Shown piece by piece: positions 25,554 through 34,914 of a stretch of 64,000 nucleotides of DNA. Each line of letters begins with the position of its first letter. Position 1 is the stretch's first letter. The notes beneath the pieces are model-generated. The model did no database searches. It saw nothing but the letters and a program-made list of their open reading frames with translations, and was not told the DNA's origin. The DNA lies in NCBI GenBank assembly GCA_029945625.1, contig JAQSCW010000045.1, positions 1-64,000 on the forward strand. Direction: 5' to 3'. A program made the translations under genes and the position numbers. Origin of the DNA: a bacterium. Its GTDB lineage: Bacteria; Bacteroidota; Bacteroidia; B-17B0; Aurantibacillaceae.

Positions 25554-28280
25554 TTATCTGGCCACCACAATTTTCTGATTCACTTTTCCGACGGCATTTT
25601 CACCAACTAGGAAGTATACTCCATTGGCAAGGTCTTTCACATTGGCTTTATGTTCATTTGCCTCGGTTAAAGAAATCACTCGCAATTGCTGACCAATATT
25701 ATTCATCAATCTCAACACAATATCAGTAGTGGTTTCAATGCTAAAGTCACCGGCACTCGGATTTGGATACACCGAAATATGTTGATTCCCTTTAGCAAGT
25801 TCAGAAATACCATTGCAAGCACTTACGACCGCCTGAAAAAGCTGAGTGCCTTGACAACCTTTTGCATCAGTTCCGGTGAGTGTATAAATAGTATTTGTGT
25901 TAGGGTTCACAACAATCGGATTTGTTGATGCCCCTGTACTCCAGGTATATGTGCTGGCACCACTTGCAGTTAATGTATTACTATTTCCTTTGCAAGTAAG
26001 CGACTTCGTTGACACCACCGTAATGGTTGGGTTTGGATTCACAAACACTTGTAGTGTTTTTGTAGTTATGCAGCTAACAGAGTTCGACTGCGTATTCGCG
26101 GTCAAATTGTACACGGATGTGCCTGCTGGAGCAACCACCTGCGAAGAGGATCCCGGTATACCGTTCCAAGTATAAGAGGTAGCGCCGCCCGCTGTTAAAG
26201 TTGCCGAACCACCTGTGCAAACTGCTGTTGGCGAACTGGCCACCGTTACATTGGGAACAATTATTGCAATGGAAATGGTGTTCGAACCCGGACAAGGATT
26301 GCCATTCAACAAGCCTGTCACCGAATAAACTGTGCTGCTTGTCGGAATTACAGTAAAAGCAGGAGTTGCCGGTCCATTTGTCCAATTGTAAGTGTTCGCT
26401 CCGGAGGCCATCATATTAATCAGATCCCCCACACACGCAACCGATTTGTTGGCAGTGATAGAAATGGTTGGACTGGGATTAACCAAAACCACCTGATTGG
26501 CTGATGCTGTACAACCTAGTGAATTGGTCCCATAAACAATATAAGAGGCAGAAGTACTTGGGCTCACGGTCACAGAAGTTCCAGATAAATTCAATGGTGT
26601 CCAACTATACGATACAGCGCCACTCGCGGTTAAAACGGCTGAAGCGCCTTGGCAAATCGTAGATGAAGTACTGCTGGCCGTAACAGTTGGGGTTGTTTTG
26701 GTGGTAACTAATAACGTGGCTGTACCACTACAAGTTCCGTCAGAAACACTCACCGTGTAAATTGTATTTGCCATGGGCGCTGTGGTAATTGTTGCGCCAA
26801 ACGCAGCCGCGGGTTGCCAGGTATAACCGGTAGCCGAAGAAACAGCTGTAAGAGTGGTGGGATAGCCCTGACAAACCAAGTTTGGAGAAGCTAGCACAGA
26901 CACTCCCAATGGAGCTACCGTAATTGTTGTTACCGCTGTTGACGTGCCACAAGCATTTTGACCTGTAACCACGTAACTTGTGGTGACGCTAGGCGAAAAA
27001 GGAACGCCGTTTGAAATACCTCCCGTCCAGGTATAAGTGAAGGCCCCACTTGCTGTTACCGAAGCACTCTTGCCCAAACACAATTGGGTAGTACTGGTGG
27101 TGATCGACAAAACAGGTGCACCCGGATTAGCCGTGATGGTAATCACTGCATTTGAAACACAGCCTAGAGAATTTGTGCCCTGTACCGTATAACTTGTTAA
27201 GGTACTGGGAGAAACTGTAATTGAAGAGTTGTTATTAGATAAGCTCACCCAAGTATAAGAACTTACGCCGGAGGCTGCCAATGTAGCAGTTGTTCCAACA
27301 CATAATGTAGAGTGTGTACTTGTTGCGGAAAGAGCCGGACCGTTATAGGTATAGGTAATGATTACTATTCCATTGCCGCTATTTCCACCCGCTGTGTATG
27401 TTATACTATTCATGAGAAGGTTATTAGTCCAGGAAGAACCACCGCCACCGCCACCATTGCAACCTCCGGTACCGGTCATTCCACCGCCACCACCGTAGTA
27501 TCCGCCGCCGCCGCCGCCGCCGCCATTTATGCCTCCAGTAGCACCGCCACAAACGTAAGAGGTTCCGCCACCGGCGCCACCGTTTCCGAGTGTGCCAATG
27601 CAGCCATAACCACCGGTAGTTGCGCTGGGTTGGCCGCCACCATCTCCACCACTCAAAAATCCGCCGCCGCCGCCGCCGGAGCCATATCCGCCATTGCCAC
27701 CACCATATTCACCGCCAGTCGCTCCTGATGCACAGCCACCTGATCCGCCTCCACCAAATCCCGATGATGCCGTAAAGGAAGATCCGGCGCCACCAGCACC
27801 CGGTGTAGGGGCGTAAGACGAGCTGCCGCCACCGCCGCCGCCGCCGCCGGCTACAATGACTCTGCTTGTTAATGCATTTGTTCCAATTCTAACATCTGAT
27901 GCGCCTCCGCCACCTGCTCCCTGAGTACTCGAACTGGTACCTCCGCCGCCGCCGCCATTAAAACCGCCGGCTGTTACAGAACCTTGTCCTCCAACGTTCA
28001 CATAAAAAACCTGACCCGAAATATTGGTCATGATCGCCCGCACAATACCGCCATTGGCACCGGCAGGTCCTGAGGTGCCTCCGGCACCACCCGAAGCGGC
28101 TCGCACTTCAATGGTCATAGAAGGCGCGCAAGCCGATGGTACGGTAAATGACTGCGTACCGCCGGTAAATGAAAATGTCTGCGACACCGTTGTTTGAGCC
28201 AGCATCTCAGCAGAGAACATCGCAGCTACAATAGCAGAAGCTGCCGCAGTTCTAAAGATCTTAAAATAATTATGTTTCAT
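25554..28280 (-). CDS. T9SS-secreted glycine-rich (ALK-like) / Ig-repeat protein, paralogue 1
   Basis: A 908-residue secreted protein. Signal peptide (residues 1-29, ending MLAQ). Residues about 40-315 form a glycine-rich domain: a framing beta part (TQSFTVPSACAPSMTIEVRAASGG, FYVNVGGQGS), then GGGGASDVRIG, VIVAGGGGGGG and many Gly runs, matching the layout of the Gly_rich domain best known from the ALK/LTK receptors. Residues about 318-820 are seven Ig-like repeats of 70-80 residues (CHU_C-type), each with a xxLCxG...LTASG.xxYTW core and a TxYTVxGT end. The last ~75 residues are the T9SS type A sorting tail (SVYPNPSAGDFSIE to QKIVVAR). Likely exported across the outer membrane and attached to the surface. 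First of four intact tandem paralogues. Confidence 0.85.
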   Translation of the reverse strand: MKHNYFKIFRTAAASAIVAAMFSAEMLAQTTVSQTFSFTGGTQSFTVPSACAPSMTIEVRAASGGAGGTSGPAGANGGIVRAIMTNISGQVFYVNVGGQGSVTAGGFNGGGGGGTSSSTQGAGGGGASDVRIGTNALTSRVIVAGGGGGGGGSSSYAPTPGAGGAGSSFTASSGFGGGGSGGCASGATGGEYGGGNGGYGSGGGGGGFLSGGDGGGQPSATTGGYGCIGTLGNGGAGGGTSYVCGGATGGINGGGGGGGGYYGGGGGMTGTGGCNGGGGGGSSWTNNLLMNSITYTAGGNSGNGIVIITYTYNGPALSATSTHSTLCVGTTATLAASGVSSYTWVSLSNNNSSITVSPSTLTSYTVQGTNSLGCVSNAVITITANPGAPVLSITTSTTQLCLGKSASVTASGAFTYTWTGGISNGVPFSPSVTTSYVVTGQNACGTSTAVTTITVAPLGVSVLASPNLVCQGYPTTLTAVSSATGYTWQPAAAFGATITTAPMANTIYTVSVSDGTCSGTATLLVTTKTTPTVTASSTSSTICQGASAVLTASGAVSYSWTPLNLSGTSVTVSPSTSASYIVYGTNSLGCTASANQVVLVNPSPTISITANKSVACVGDLINMMASGANTYNWTNGPATPAFTVIPTSSTVYSVTGLLNGNPCPGSNTISIAIIVPNVTVASSPTAVCTGGSATLTAGGATSYTWNGIPGSSSQVVAPAGTSVYNLTANTQSNSVSCITTKTLQVFVNPNPTITVVSTKSLTCKGNSNTLTASGASTYTWSTGASTNPIVVNPNTNTIYTLTGTDAKGCQGTQLFQAVVSACNGISELAKGNQHISVYPNPSAGDFSIETTTDIVLRLMNNIGQQLRVISLTEANEHKANVKDLANGVYFLVGENAVGKVNQKIVVAR

Positions 28281-28302
28281 AATTGAATTTGTTTAGTGGA
28301 AA

Positions 28303-28310
28303 CAAATCTA
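28303..28310 (-). promoter_or_regulatory. -7 box TAGATTTG upstream of paralogue 1
   Basis: Exact TAnnTTTG on the minus strand, 23 bases before the ATG at 28280. No convincing TTTG at the -33 position. Confidence 0.4.
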
Positions 28311-28408
28311 ACGCCTTTTTTGAAACGTTTTCTGTTTTTAACAATTACCAAGCCATTAAAATTGATTTTATTGCTTCAATTTTCGTTCTTTCCTTATGGC
28401 AAGCAAAT

Positions 28409-28441
28409 AAAAATCCTGTTACATTTCTATAACAGGATTTC
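28409..28441 (-). terminator. Intrinsic terminator of glycine-rich gene 2
   Basis: 11-bp perfect stem (AAATCCTGTTA with TAACAGGATTT), 8-base loop, T-rich tail on the minus strand, 20 bases after the gene's stop. Confidence 0.85.
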
Positions 28442-28460
28442 TTGAAAGGCCTCGAAGAAA

Positions 28461-31238
28461 CTATTTCGCCACCACAATTTTCTGATTCACTTTTCCGACG
28501 GCATTTTCACCAACTAGGAAGTATACTCCATTGGCAAGGTCTTTCACATTGGCTTTATGTTCATTTGCCTCGGTTAAAGAAATCACTCGCAATTGCTGAC
28601 CAATATTATTCATCAATCTCAACACAATATCAGTAGTGGTTTCGATCGTGAAGTCGCCCATGCTGGGATTCGGATAAATTGAAATGTAATTGCTACTTGC
28701 ACCGTCTTCAGCAATTCCTGCACAAGCATTCACCTGCACCGTGATGAGTTTAGAACCAAGACAACCATTTACATCGATAGCACTCACAGAATAAATGGTT
28801 GTACTGTTTGGTTTAACCACCACAGAGGATCCTGATCCTGCAGCACCCCAGGAATAGGTGATTGCCCCCGAAGCAGTAAGAGTATTGGATTGCGCTTTGC
28901 AAATCAACGATTTTGTTGCTACCACGGTAATTGTTGGATTTGGGAAGATGGCCACCTGCACTGTTTTGGTAGTTGGACAACTAACGGATCCTGAGGTAGT
29001 ATTTGCTACACACGTGTATATTGTTGTTCCGCTTGGTGAAACCTGAAAATTACCATTGCCGGCCATCGGTACCCCGTTCCAGGTATATGTAGTTGCTCCA
29101 CTTGCTGTAAGAGTGGCGCTGCCACCGGGACAAACGGACGTATTTGAGCTCACCGAAACGTTCGAAATAACAGCGGTGATTGCAATAGTAGTGCTTCCTG
29201 CACAAATGTTTGTCCCTTGGTTACCACTTACAGTGTACACAGTAGAACTCGTTGGAGTTACCGTATAAGCCGAGGTAGAGGGGCCATTGGTCCATGTATA
29301 GGTAGTGGCTCCGCTCGCAAATAGATATACCGCATCCCCTGCACATACTGTTGTTTTATTTGCCGCTATATTCAGGGTGGGGCTCGCATTTACAATAATG
29401 ACCTGATTGGCAGAGGATGTACAATTTAAGGAGTTAGTTCCATTCACCACATAAAGGGTGGACGTAATTGGACTAACGGTTACCGTATTTCCGGATAAAT
29501 TACCCGGAGTCCAATTATATGTTGAACCTCCCCCGGCAGTAAGCACCGCAGATTGTCCCTGACAAATAAGAGTAGACGAAGCGCTGACTGAAATGGTAGG
29601 GGTGACTTTTGTAGTAAGAGCAAGAGTTTGAGTTCCTGAACATGTACCATCGCTTGCTGTTACAGTATATATAGTATTGGCCATTGGCGCTACCACCACG
29701 GTTGAACCGAATAATGCAGCAGGTTGCCAAGTATAGCCACCAACAGAAGATACTGCAGTTAAAGTGGAAGGAAAACCCATACACACTAGCGTTTGACTAG
29801 CAAGTGCCGAAACAGAAAGAGCCGCAACAGTGATCGTGGTTACTGCAGTTGTAATCCCGCATCCATTTTGTCCCGTTACTGTATAATTTTGGGTTGAAAC
29901 TGGTGTAAATGTTTGACCATTAACCACTCCACCGCTCCACGTATAACTTAGTGCGCCTGTTGCTGTTAATGACACAGTGCGTCCCAGGCAAATAGCATTA
30001 CTGGGATTTGAAATAGAAAGTACCGGAACACCCGGGTTTACAATTACCGTAATAGAGCCGGAAGCCACACAATTGGCGCTACTAGTTCCTATTATTGAGT
30101 AGGTGGTGGTAACACTTGGAGTCACCACAATGGTGGTATTGGTTGTGTTACCATTGCTCCAGGTATAGCTACTCACTGCATTGGTAGTTAGGGTAATTGA
30201 ACTGCCATTACAAATCGCAGGAGCCACACTATTTGAGCCTACACCATAAACCCCAACGTTGCACAAACCCGAAATCACTGCTCTTCCTGCGCTAGTGTTA
30301 TAGCCGGGTGTATTTACCTGGTTTGCTCCGGTATTATAAGAGCCGCCGCCACCACCGCCCGTTCTGGAGCCATTATTTGCACATTGGGCAAGATGTTGTC
30401 CCCCTGCTCCACCTGAGTAACCTCCTGCTCCGCCGCCGCCAACGGTGCATGTCCTGCCGCCACCGCCACCGCCAAATCCACCGGCAGGTGAGCCTGATGC
30501 GGCGAAAGAAAATCCACCCGTACCTCCATTCAAAAAAGACTTGCCACCACCGCCGCCGGAAGATCCATCCTGACCGTTACCTGTGAGGCCGATTAAAAAT
30601 CCGCCACCTCCACCGGCATTATAACTTCCGCTTTGACAAGATTGGCCACCTGTTCCTGCAGAACCCCCAAGACTTACTGCAGGGAAATCCTGCGTTCCTG
30701 TGGTAACAGTAGCACCATTAACGCCGTTCTGATCACTCGAACATCCACCGCCGCCGCCTGCTGCAATGAGTAAGGTTCCATTGGCTACCACATAGGTGCC
30801 ACCCCCGCCTCCTGCACATCCACAACCATTTTCACCCTTCTGCCCTATAAGAATCTGAACTACGGTTCCTGCTGTTAAATTAAACTCTCCTTGCATACGC
30901 GCCGCACTACCACCAAATTTAGAATACGACGTGCATTCACCACCCGCCGAACCCATAATGTCTATCAAATAATTACTCGTGTTTGGCACCGTCCACGTTT
31001 GAATACCCGTTGTTGAGGCAACTACAGCTCCACTTAAGTTTGTACTTAGGTATGCAGAGTTCAACTGAATTTGAGTGGGTCCCACACTTCCCGTAGCTCC
31101 CGCACTCGTAAACGTATAAGATTGCTGGGAAAATAGGTACCCTGGAAATAACATTATTATTAGAAGAACCAGTGCTCCATAATTGAAGTGTTTTGATTGT
31201 AGAAGTATCGTGGCAGAATTATTGTAAATTGTTTTCAT
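28461..31238 (-). CDS. T9SS-secreted glycine-rich (ALK-like) / Ig-repeat protein, paralogue 2
   Basis: A 925-residue paralogue with the same architecture. The signal segment is LVLLIIMLFPGYLFSQQ (near residues 20-39). Then comes a 35-residue lead-in (YTFTSAGATGSVGPTQIQLN) shared with paralogues 3 and 4 but not 1. The glycine-rich domain (about 75-335) includes ARMQGEFNLTAGTVVQILIGQKG and LLIAAGGGGGC, seven Ig-like repeats follow, and then the sorting tail (SIYPNPSMGDFTIE to QKIVVAK). Unusual features are extra Cys pairs in the glycine-rich part (NGCGCAGGGGG, CSSDQNG, GGQSCQSG), suggesting disulfides. The last 176 bases are identical to those of paralogue 1. Confidence 0.85.
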   Translation of the reverse strand: MKTIYNNSATILLQSKHFNYGALVLLIIMLFPGYLFSQQSYTFTSAGATGSVGPTQIQLNSAYLSTNLSGAVVASTTGIQTWTVPNTSNYLIDIMGSAGGECTSYSKFGGSAARMQGEFNLTAGTVVQILIGQKGENGCGCAGGGGGTYVVANGTLLIAAGGGGGCSSDQNGVNGATVTTGTQDFPAVSLGGSAGTGGQSCQSGSYNAGGGGGFLIGLTGNGQDGSSGGGGGKSFLNGGTGGFSFAASGSPAGGFGGGGGGRTCTVGGGGAGGYSGGAGGQHLAQCANNGSRTGGGGGGSYNTGANQVNTPGYNTSAGRAVISGLCNVGVYGVGSNSVAPAICNGSSITLTTNAVSSYTWSNGNTTNTTIVVTPSVTTTYSIIGTSSANCVASGSITVIVNPGVPVLSISNPSNAICLGRTVSLTATGALSYTWSGGVVNGQTFTPVSTQNYTVTGQNGCGITTAVTTITVAALSVSALASQTLVCMGFPSTLTAVSSVGGYTWQPAALFGSTVVVAPMANTIYTVTASDGTCSGTQTLALTTKVTPTISVSASSTLICQGQSAVLTAGGGSTYNWTPGNLSGNTVTVSPITSTLYVVNGTNSLNCTSSANQVIIVNASPTLNIAANKTTVCAGDAVYLFASGATTYTWTNGPSTSAYTVTPTSSTVYTVSGNQGTNICAGSTTIAITAVISNVSVSSNTSVCPGGSATLTASGATTYTWNGVPMAGNGNFQVSPSGTTIYTCVANTTSGSVSCPTTKTVQVAIFPNPTITVVATKSLICKAQSNTLTASGAITYSWGAAGSGSSVVVKPNSTTIYSVSAIDVNGCLGSKLITVQVNACAGIAEDGASSNYISIYPNPSMGDFTIETTTDIVLRLMNNIGQQLRVISLTEANEHKANVKDLANGVYFLVGENAVGKVNQKIVVAK

Positions 31239-31469
31239 GACTTGAGGGGATTAAATTTATAAATCAAATCTGTTGTATAAATGTACGATTTTCAGGAAAT
31301 GTTCTCCTTTTTTGCGAAAATAATTATTCACCGGGTATCCCAAAAGCAGATTTCCGTTTTCATATTGAATCTATCCTACTAATGTTGATCTTTAAACAAA
31401 ACGCTAAACAAATTTTTTCAGACATCTACTTTTCAAGTAAATAGTTTCCTATGCTCACAAAGTATTTCC

Positions 31470-31509
31470 AAAAAAAAAGCCCCTGTCGCTCTATGTCGAC
31501 GGGGGCTTG
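31470..31509 (-). terminator. Intrinsic terminator of glycine-rich gene 3
   Basis: 12-bp stem with one G-U pair (AAGCCCCTGTCG with CGACGGGGGCTT) and a run of eight T on the minus strand. Confidence 0.85.
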
Positions 31510-31531
31510 ATAAGCAATAAATAAACGGTGA

Positions 31532-34321
31532 CTATTTCGCCACCACAATTTTCTGATTCACTTTTCCACCAGCATTTTCACCAACCAGAAAGTAAACCCC
31601 ATTGGCAAGATCTTTCACGTTGGCTTGGTGATTGTTCGATTCGGTTAAATTCAACACTTTCAGTTCCTGACCAATGCTGTTCACCAGCCTCAACACAATA
31701 TCTCCCGTTGTTTCAATAGTGAAATCACCGGTGCTTGGGTTTGGATACACCGAAATATCCTGGTTGCCTTTACTAATTTCAGAGATGCCGATACAGGTGC
31801 TCACGTTGGCCTGAAATTGCTGAGTGCCTTGACATCCCTTTGAATCGGTGCCGGTAATATTATACAAGGTGGAAGTGCCCGGACTTACAATTATTGAATT
31901 TGTAATTGCACCGTTACTCCAACTGTATGAAACAGCCCCGCTAGCCGTGAGGGTGTTTGAATTCCCCTTGCAAATAAGTGATTTTGTGGCTACCACCGTT
32001 ATGGTAGGGTTCGGATTCACCGCTACCTGAACAGAGTATGTGGTTAAACAGTTCACGGCACCCGAATTGGTATTGGCAATCAGATTATAAATAGAAGTCG
32101 TTGTCGGAGCTACCACCTGGGATGCTGAACCCGGTATTCCATTCCAAGTATAACTGCTAGCGCCAATGGCGGATAATGTTGCCGAGCCTCCTATACAAAC
32201 CGAAGTTGGGGAAGCGGATGCCGTCACATTTGGTATAACTACACTCACAGAAATGGTTTTTGTACCGGCGCAGGTATTACCACTCACCAAGCCGCTAACG
32301 CTATAGACCGTGGTACTTGTAGGGTTCACATTAAAGTTAGCGGTATTTGGTCCATTCGTCCAGACATAAGTTTGCGCTCCGCTCGCCGTCAAATTTACCA
32401 CATCGCCTAAACATACCAGAGTCTTGTTTGCGGAAATTACCACTGTTGGGCTTGGATTTACAAGCACCACCTGATTGGAAGATGATGTGCAACCCACTCC
32501 ATTAGTACCATCTACTGAATAAAGCGTAGAAATACTTGGACTAACGGTTACCGAATTGCCGGATAAATTTCCGGGAGTCCAATTATAGGTTAAACCACCG
32601 GTTGCCGTTAATACCACAAATTGCCCTTGGCAAATAACAGAGGTGGAAGCTGCCGCTGTAATTGTTGGCGTCGTTTTTGTAGTTACAGAAATGGTAGCGA
32701 CACCGGAACAGGTGCCGTCGGTTGCAGTCACCGTATATACTGCGTTGGTAGTGGGAGCCACTACCGCCATCGAACCGGTTTGAAGAGTTGGTAACCATGT
32801 GTAGCCACTCACCGCAGAAACAGCAGTTAAAGTGCATGGATATCCCTGACACACCAAAGTTGGAGTGGATGAAACAGAAACCGGCAATGGTGCCACTGTT
32901 AAAGTTGTAACGGAAGAGCTGATACCACATCCATTTTGACCGCTAACCGTGTACGATGAGGTTGCTGTAGGGGTAAATGTTTGTCCGTTAATAATTCCTC
33001 CGGTCCAGGTATAACTTAGAGCACCACCCGCGGTTAATACTGCACTTTTTCCTAAACAAATGGAGTTAGGTGTATTGGTAATGGTTAACGCCGGCAACCC
33101 GGAGTTCACAATCACAGTAATAACCCCACTTGAAACACAATTAATTGAGCTCGTACCTGTTATAGAATAGCTAGTAGTAACCGTTGGTGAAACAACAATG
33201 GATGTAGTAGTTGTGTTCAGCGTGCTCCAGGTGTAGTTAGACACTGCATTGGTGGTTAGTGTAACGCTGTTTCCACTACAAATTGAAGGAGCGAAACTAT
33301 TAGATCCGGAACTGGTAATATTGATGTAGCAAAGTAGATCAATGGTTACTCTACCATTTCCAGTGCCGGTTGTAATGGCATTTAGTTGGTTTACCCCGAT
33401 GTTGTATGAACCACCTCCGCCACCGGCTTTGTCACTTCCTGAATTAGCAACACCACCACCACCACCGGAATAACCGCCACCGCCGCCACCGCGCATACCG
33501 GTGCCTGAGTCGGCATGTCCGCCGCCGCCGCCAAATCCACCATTTCCAAGTGTACCCGCATAAGCGAAACCTAGTCCACCAGTTCCCCCGTTAGTATAAG
33601 ACAAAGCGGCAGAACCTGCATTACAAACAGAACCATTCCCGTAAATGCCCGCACCACTGCCTGCACAATAACTTCCGCAAGTCCCTCCATTTCCACCGGT
33701 ACCTCCATTTGCACCACCAGGATATGGATTTGCAGAAAAGTTAACCGTAGCTTCCATCCCACTTAAATTTCCGCTCACAGGATATCCATCATATCCATCT
33801 CCATTTCCGCCTCCACCACCGGCAATTACATAAGGCACGTTGGTGAGGCTTGTTACAAAAGAACCTCCTCCGCCGCCACCGGCAGTATAAGGTGCTGCAT
33901 TAGTTCCCTGCGTGCCTTGCTGTCCTACTAATATTTTCAAAACAGTTCCGGCTGTTAATGTAAAATCACCGGCCATACTAGCTGCCCTTCCTCCACTGTA
34001 GCCTCCTTGAGCACCAATAGCTGTGATTCTATAAGGACCGGTCATAGGAACAGTAAACGTTTGTATTCCTCCTGTTGCTGTGACAGAACCATTTAAGTTT
34101 GTACTTAAATAGGCCGTATTTATTTGAGTTTGTGTGGGTCCGTTGGGGCCCATTAAACCGGCCGCGGTAAAGCTGTAACTTGTTTGACTTTGCAACTGTG
34201 TGGTCATTCCCACAAAAGTGCTTGCCAACGCTAAACTGGCTAGTGTGCATTTCCGAAGCAGCCCTTTCGCTTCCTTTCTGACGTCGTAATTTTTTTTCAT
34301 ATGCTTGGTTTTAGGTTTCAA
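31532..34321 (-). CDS. T9SS-secreted glycine-rich (ALK-like) / Ig-repeat protein, paralogue 3
   Basis: A 929-residue paralogue. The N-terminal region is long and basic before the hydrophobic core (LLRKCTLASLALASTFVGM, cleavage probably near QLQSQ at about residue 46). The lead-in AAGLMGPNGPTQTQINTAYL is followed by the glycine-rich domain (about 85-335), with IQTFTVPMTGPYRITAIGAQ and GDFTLTAGTVLKILVGQQG, the closest match of the four to the ALK-type consensus. Seven Ig-like repeats and the sorting tail (SVYPNPSTGDFTIE) follow. It shares an almost identical tail with paralogue 4. A 590-base spacer separates it from paralogue 4, so it probably has its own promoter. Confidence 0.85.
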   Translation of the reverse strand: MKPKTKHMKKNYDVRKEAKGLLRKCTLASLALASTFVGMTTQLQSQTSYSFTAAGLMGPNGPTQTQINTAYLSTNLNGSVTATGGIQTFTVPMTGPYRITAIGAQGGYSGGRAASMAGDFTLTAGTVLKILVGQQGTQGTNAAPYTAGGGGGGSFVTSLTNVPYVIAGGGGGNGDGYDGYPVSGNLSGMEATVNFSANPYPGGANGGTGGNGGTCGSYCAGSGAGIYGNGSVCNAGSAALSYTNGGTGGLGFAYAGTLGNGGFGGGGGHADSGTGMRGGGGGGYSGGGGGVANSGSDKAGGGGGSYNIGVNQLNAITTGTGNGRVTIDLLCYINITSSGSNSFAPSICSGNSVTLTTNAVSNYTWSTLNTTTTSIVVSPTVTTSYSITGTSSINCVSSGVITVIVNSGLPALTITNTPNSICLGKSAVLTAGGALSYTWTGGIINGQTFTPTATSSYTVSGQNGCGISSSVTTLTVAPLPVSVSSTPTLVCQGYPCTLTAVSAVSGYTWLPTLQTGSMAVVAPTTNAVYTVTATDGTCSGVATISVTTKTTPTITAAASTSVICQGQFVVLTATGGLTYNWTPGNLSGNSVTVSPSISTLYSVDGTNGVGCTSSSNQVVLVNPSPTVVISANKTLVCLGDVVNLTASGAQTYVWTNGPNTANFNVNPTSTTVYSVSGLVSGNTCAGTKTISVSVVIPNVTASASPTSVCIGGSATLSAIGASSYTWNGIPGSASQVVAPTTTSIYNLIANTNSGAVNCLTTYSVQVAVNPNPTITVVATKSLICKGNSNTLTASGAVSYSWSNGAITNSIIVSPGTSTLYNITGTDSKGCQGTQQFQANVSTCIGISEISKGNQDISVYPNPSTGDFTIETTGDIVLRLVNSIGQELKVLNLTESNNHQANVKDLANGVYFLVGENAGGKVNQKIVVAK

Positions 34322-34857
34322 ATTAGTATCTATTTTTTATTAGTTTAAATGGGAGGATCTTTCTCCCAGTAGGAGCTATACCTCCAGGCAAAAACATGTA
34401 ACAATTTGTCAATTAAAATTTAACGTCAGTAAAGTATAGAATAATACTGAAAATTCTCTTTTGAATTAGTTCAAATTAAATAACCCTAGACAAATGTATC
34501 TATTATTTTAATCAAAAAAATTAACAAAACTCAATTTTTATCAATTAACTAGTTTCTTCGGATCATCCACGTTAAAATAAGAGTTTTTGCCAGTTCGAAA
34601 CCGGCAAATAAGGCGCTTATGATTAAGGAAAAGCTGTCTGCACCCTCTTGGCCTTCGATTATTGGGCAATTTGAATGACCGCCGCCCAAATTTCCGCCAT
34701 TACATCTTCGCATATTGGGTTATGTATTATCTAGAAAAATCAATCTGTTTGAATGTCGATTCAGTAAATTGATAACCATTCACTACAATTCTGACCCTAT
34801 TCATACGCCGAAAAGTTGATTACACACAATTCCGCGCCGGCGCCAAAATTTGTTCCA
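34322..34857. other. Spacer between paralogues 3 and 4
   Basis: About 540 bases, A+T-rich near the start of paralogue 3. A -7-like box TACATTTG on the minus strand (34491-34498) could drive paralogue 3 with a leader of about 165 bases; CAAA runs (minus-strand TTTG) occur at 34513-34516 and 34525-34528 but spacing is imperfect. No gene seen. Confidence 0.4.
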
Positions 34858-34890
34858 TTAAAAACCCCCCTGTATTTAGTACAGGAGGGC
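34858..34890 (-). terminator. Intrinsic terminator of glycine-rich gene 4
   Basis: 10-bp stem with one G-U pair (CCCTCCTGTA with TACAGGGGGG), 5-base loop, then TTTTT on the minus strand. Confidence 0.85.
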
Positions 34891-34914
34891 TTCTAATTAA
34901 AAGAATATGCGAGA

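Noticed and set aside
27312-27728. Long Ala/Thr/Ser-rich open frame on the plus strand
   Set aside because: It is antisense to the GGN-rich glycine domain; CCN/GCC runs leave the opposite strand free of stops. Similar frames at 30308-30586 and 36742-37062 have the same cause.
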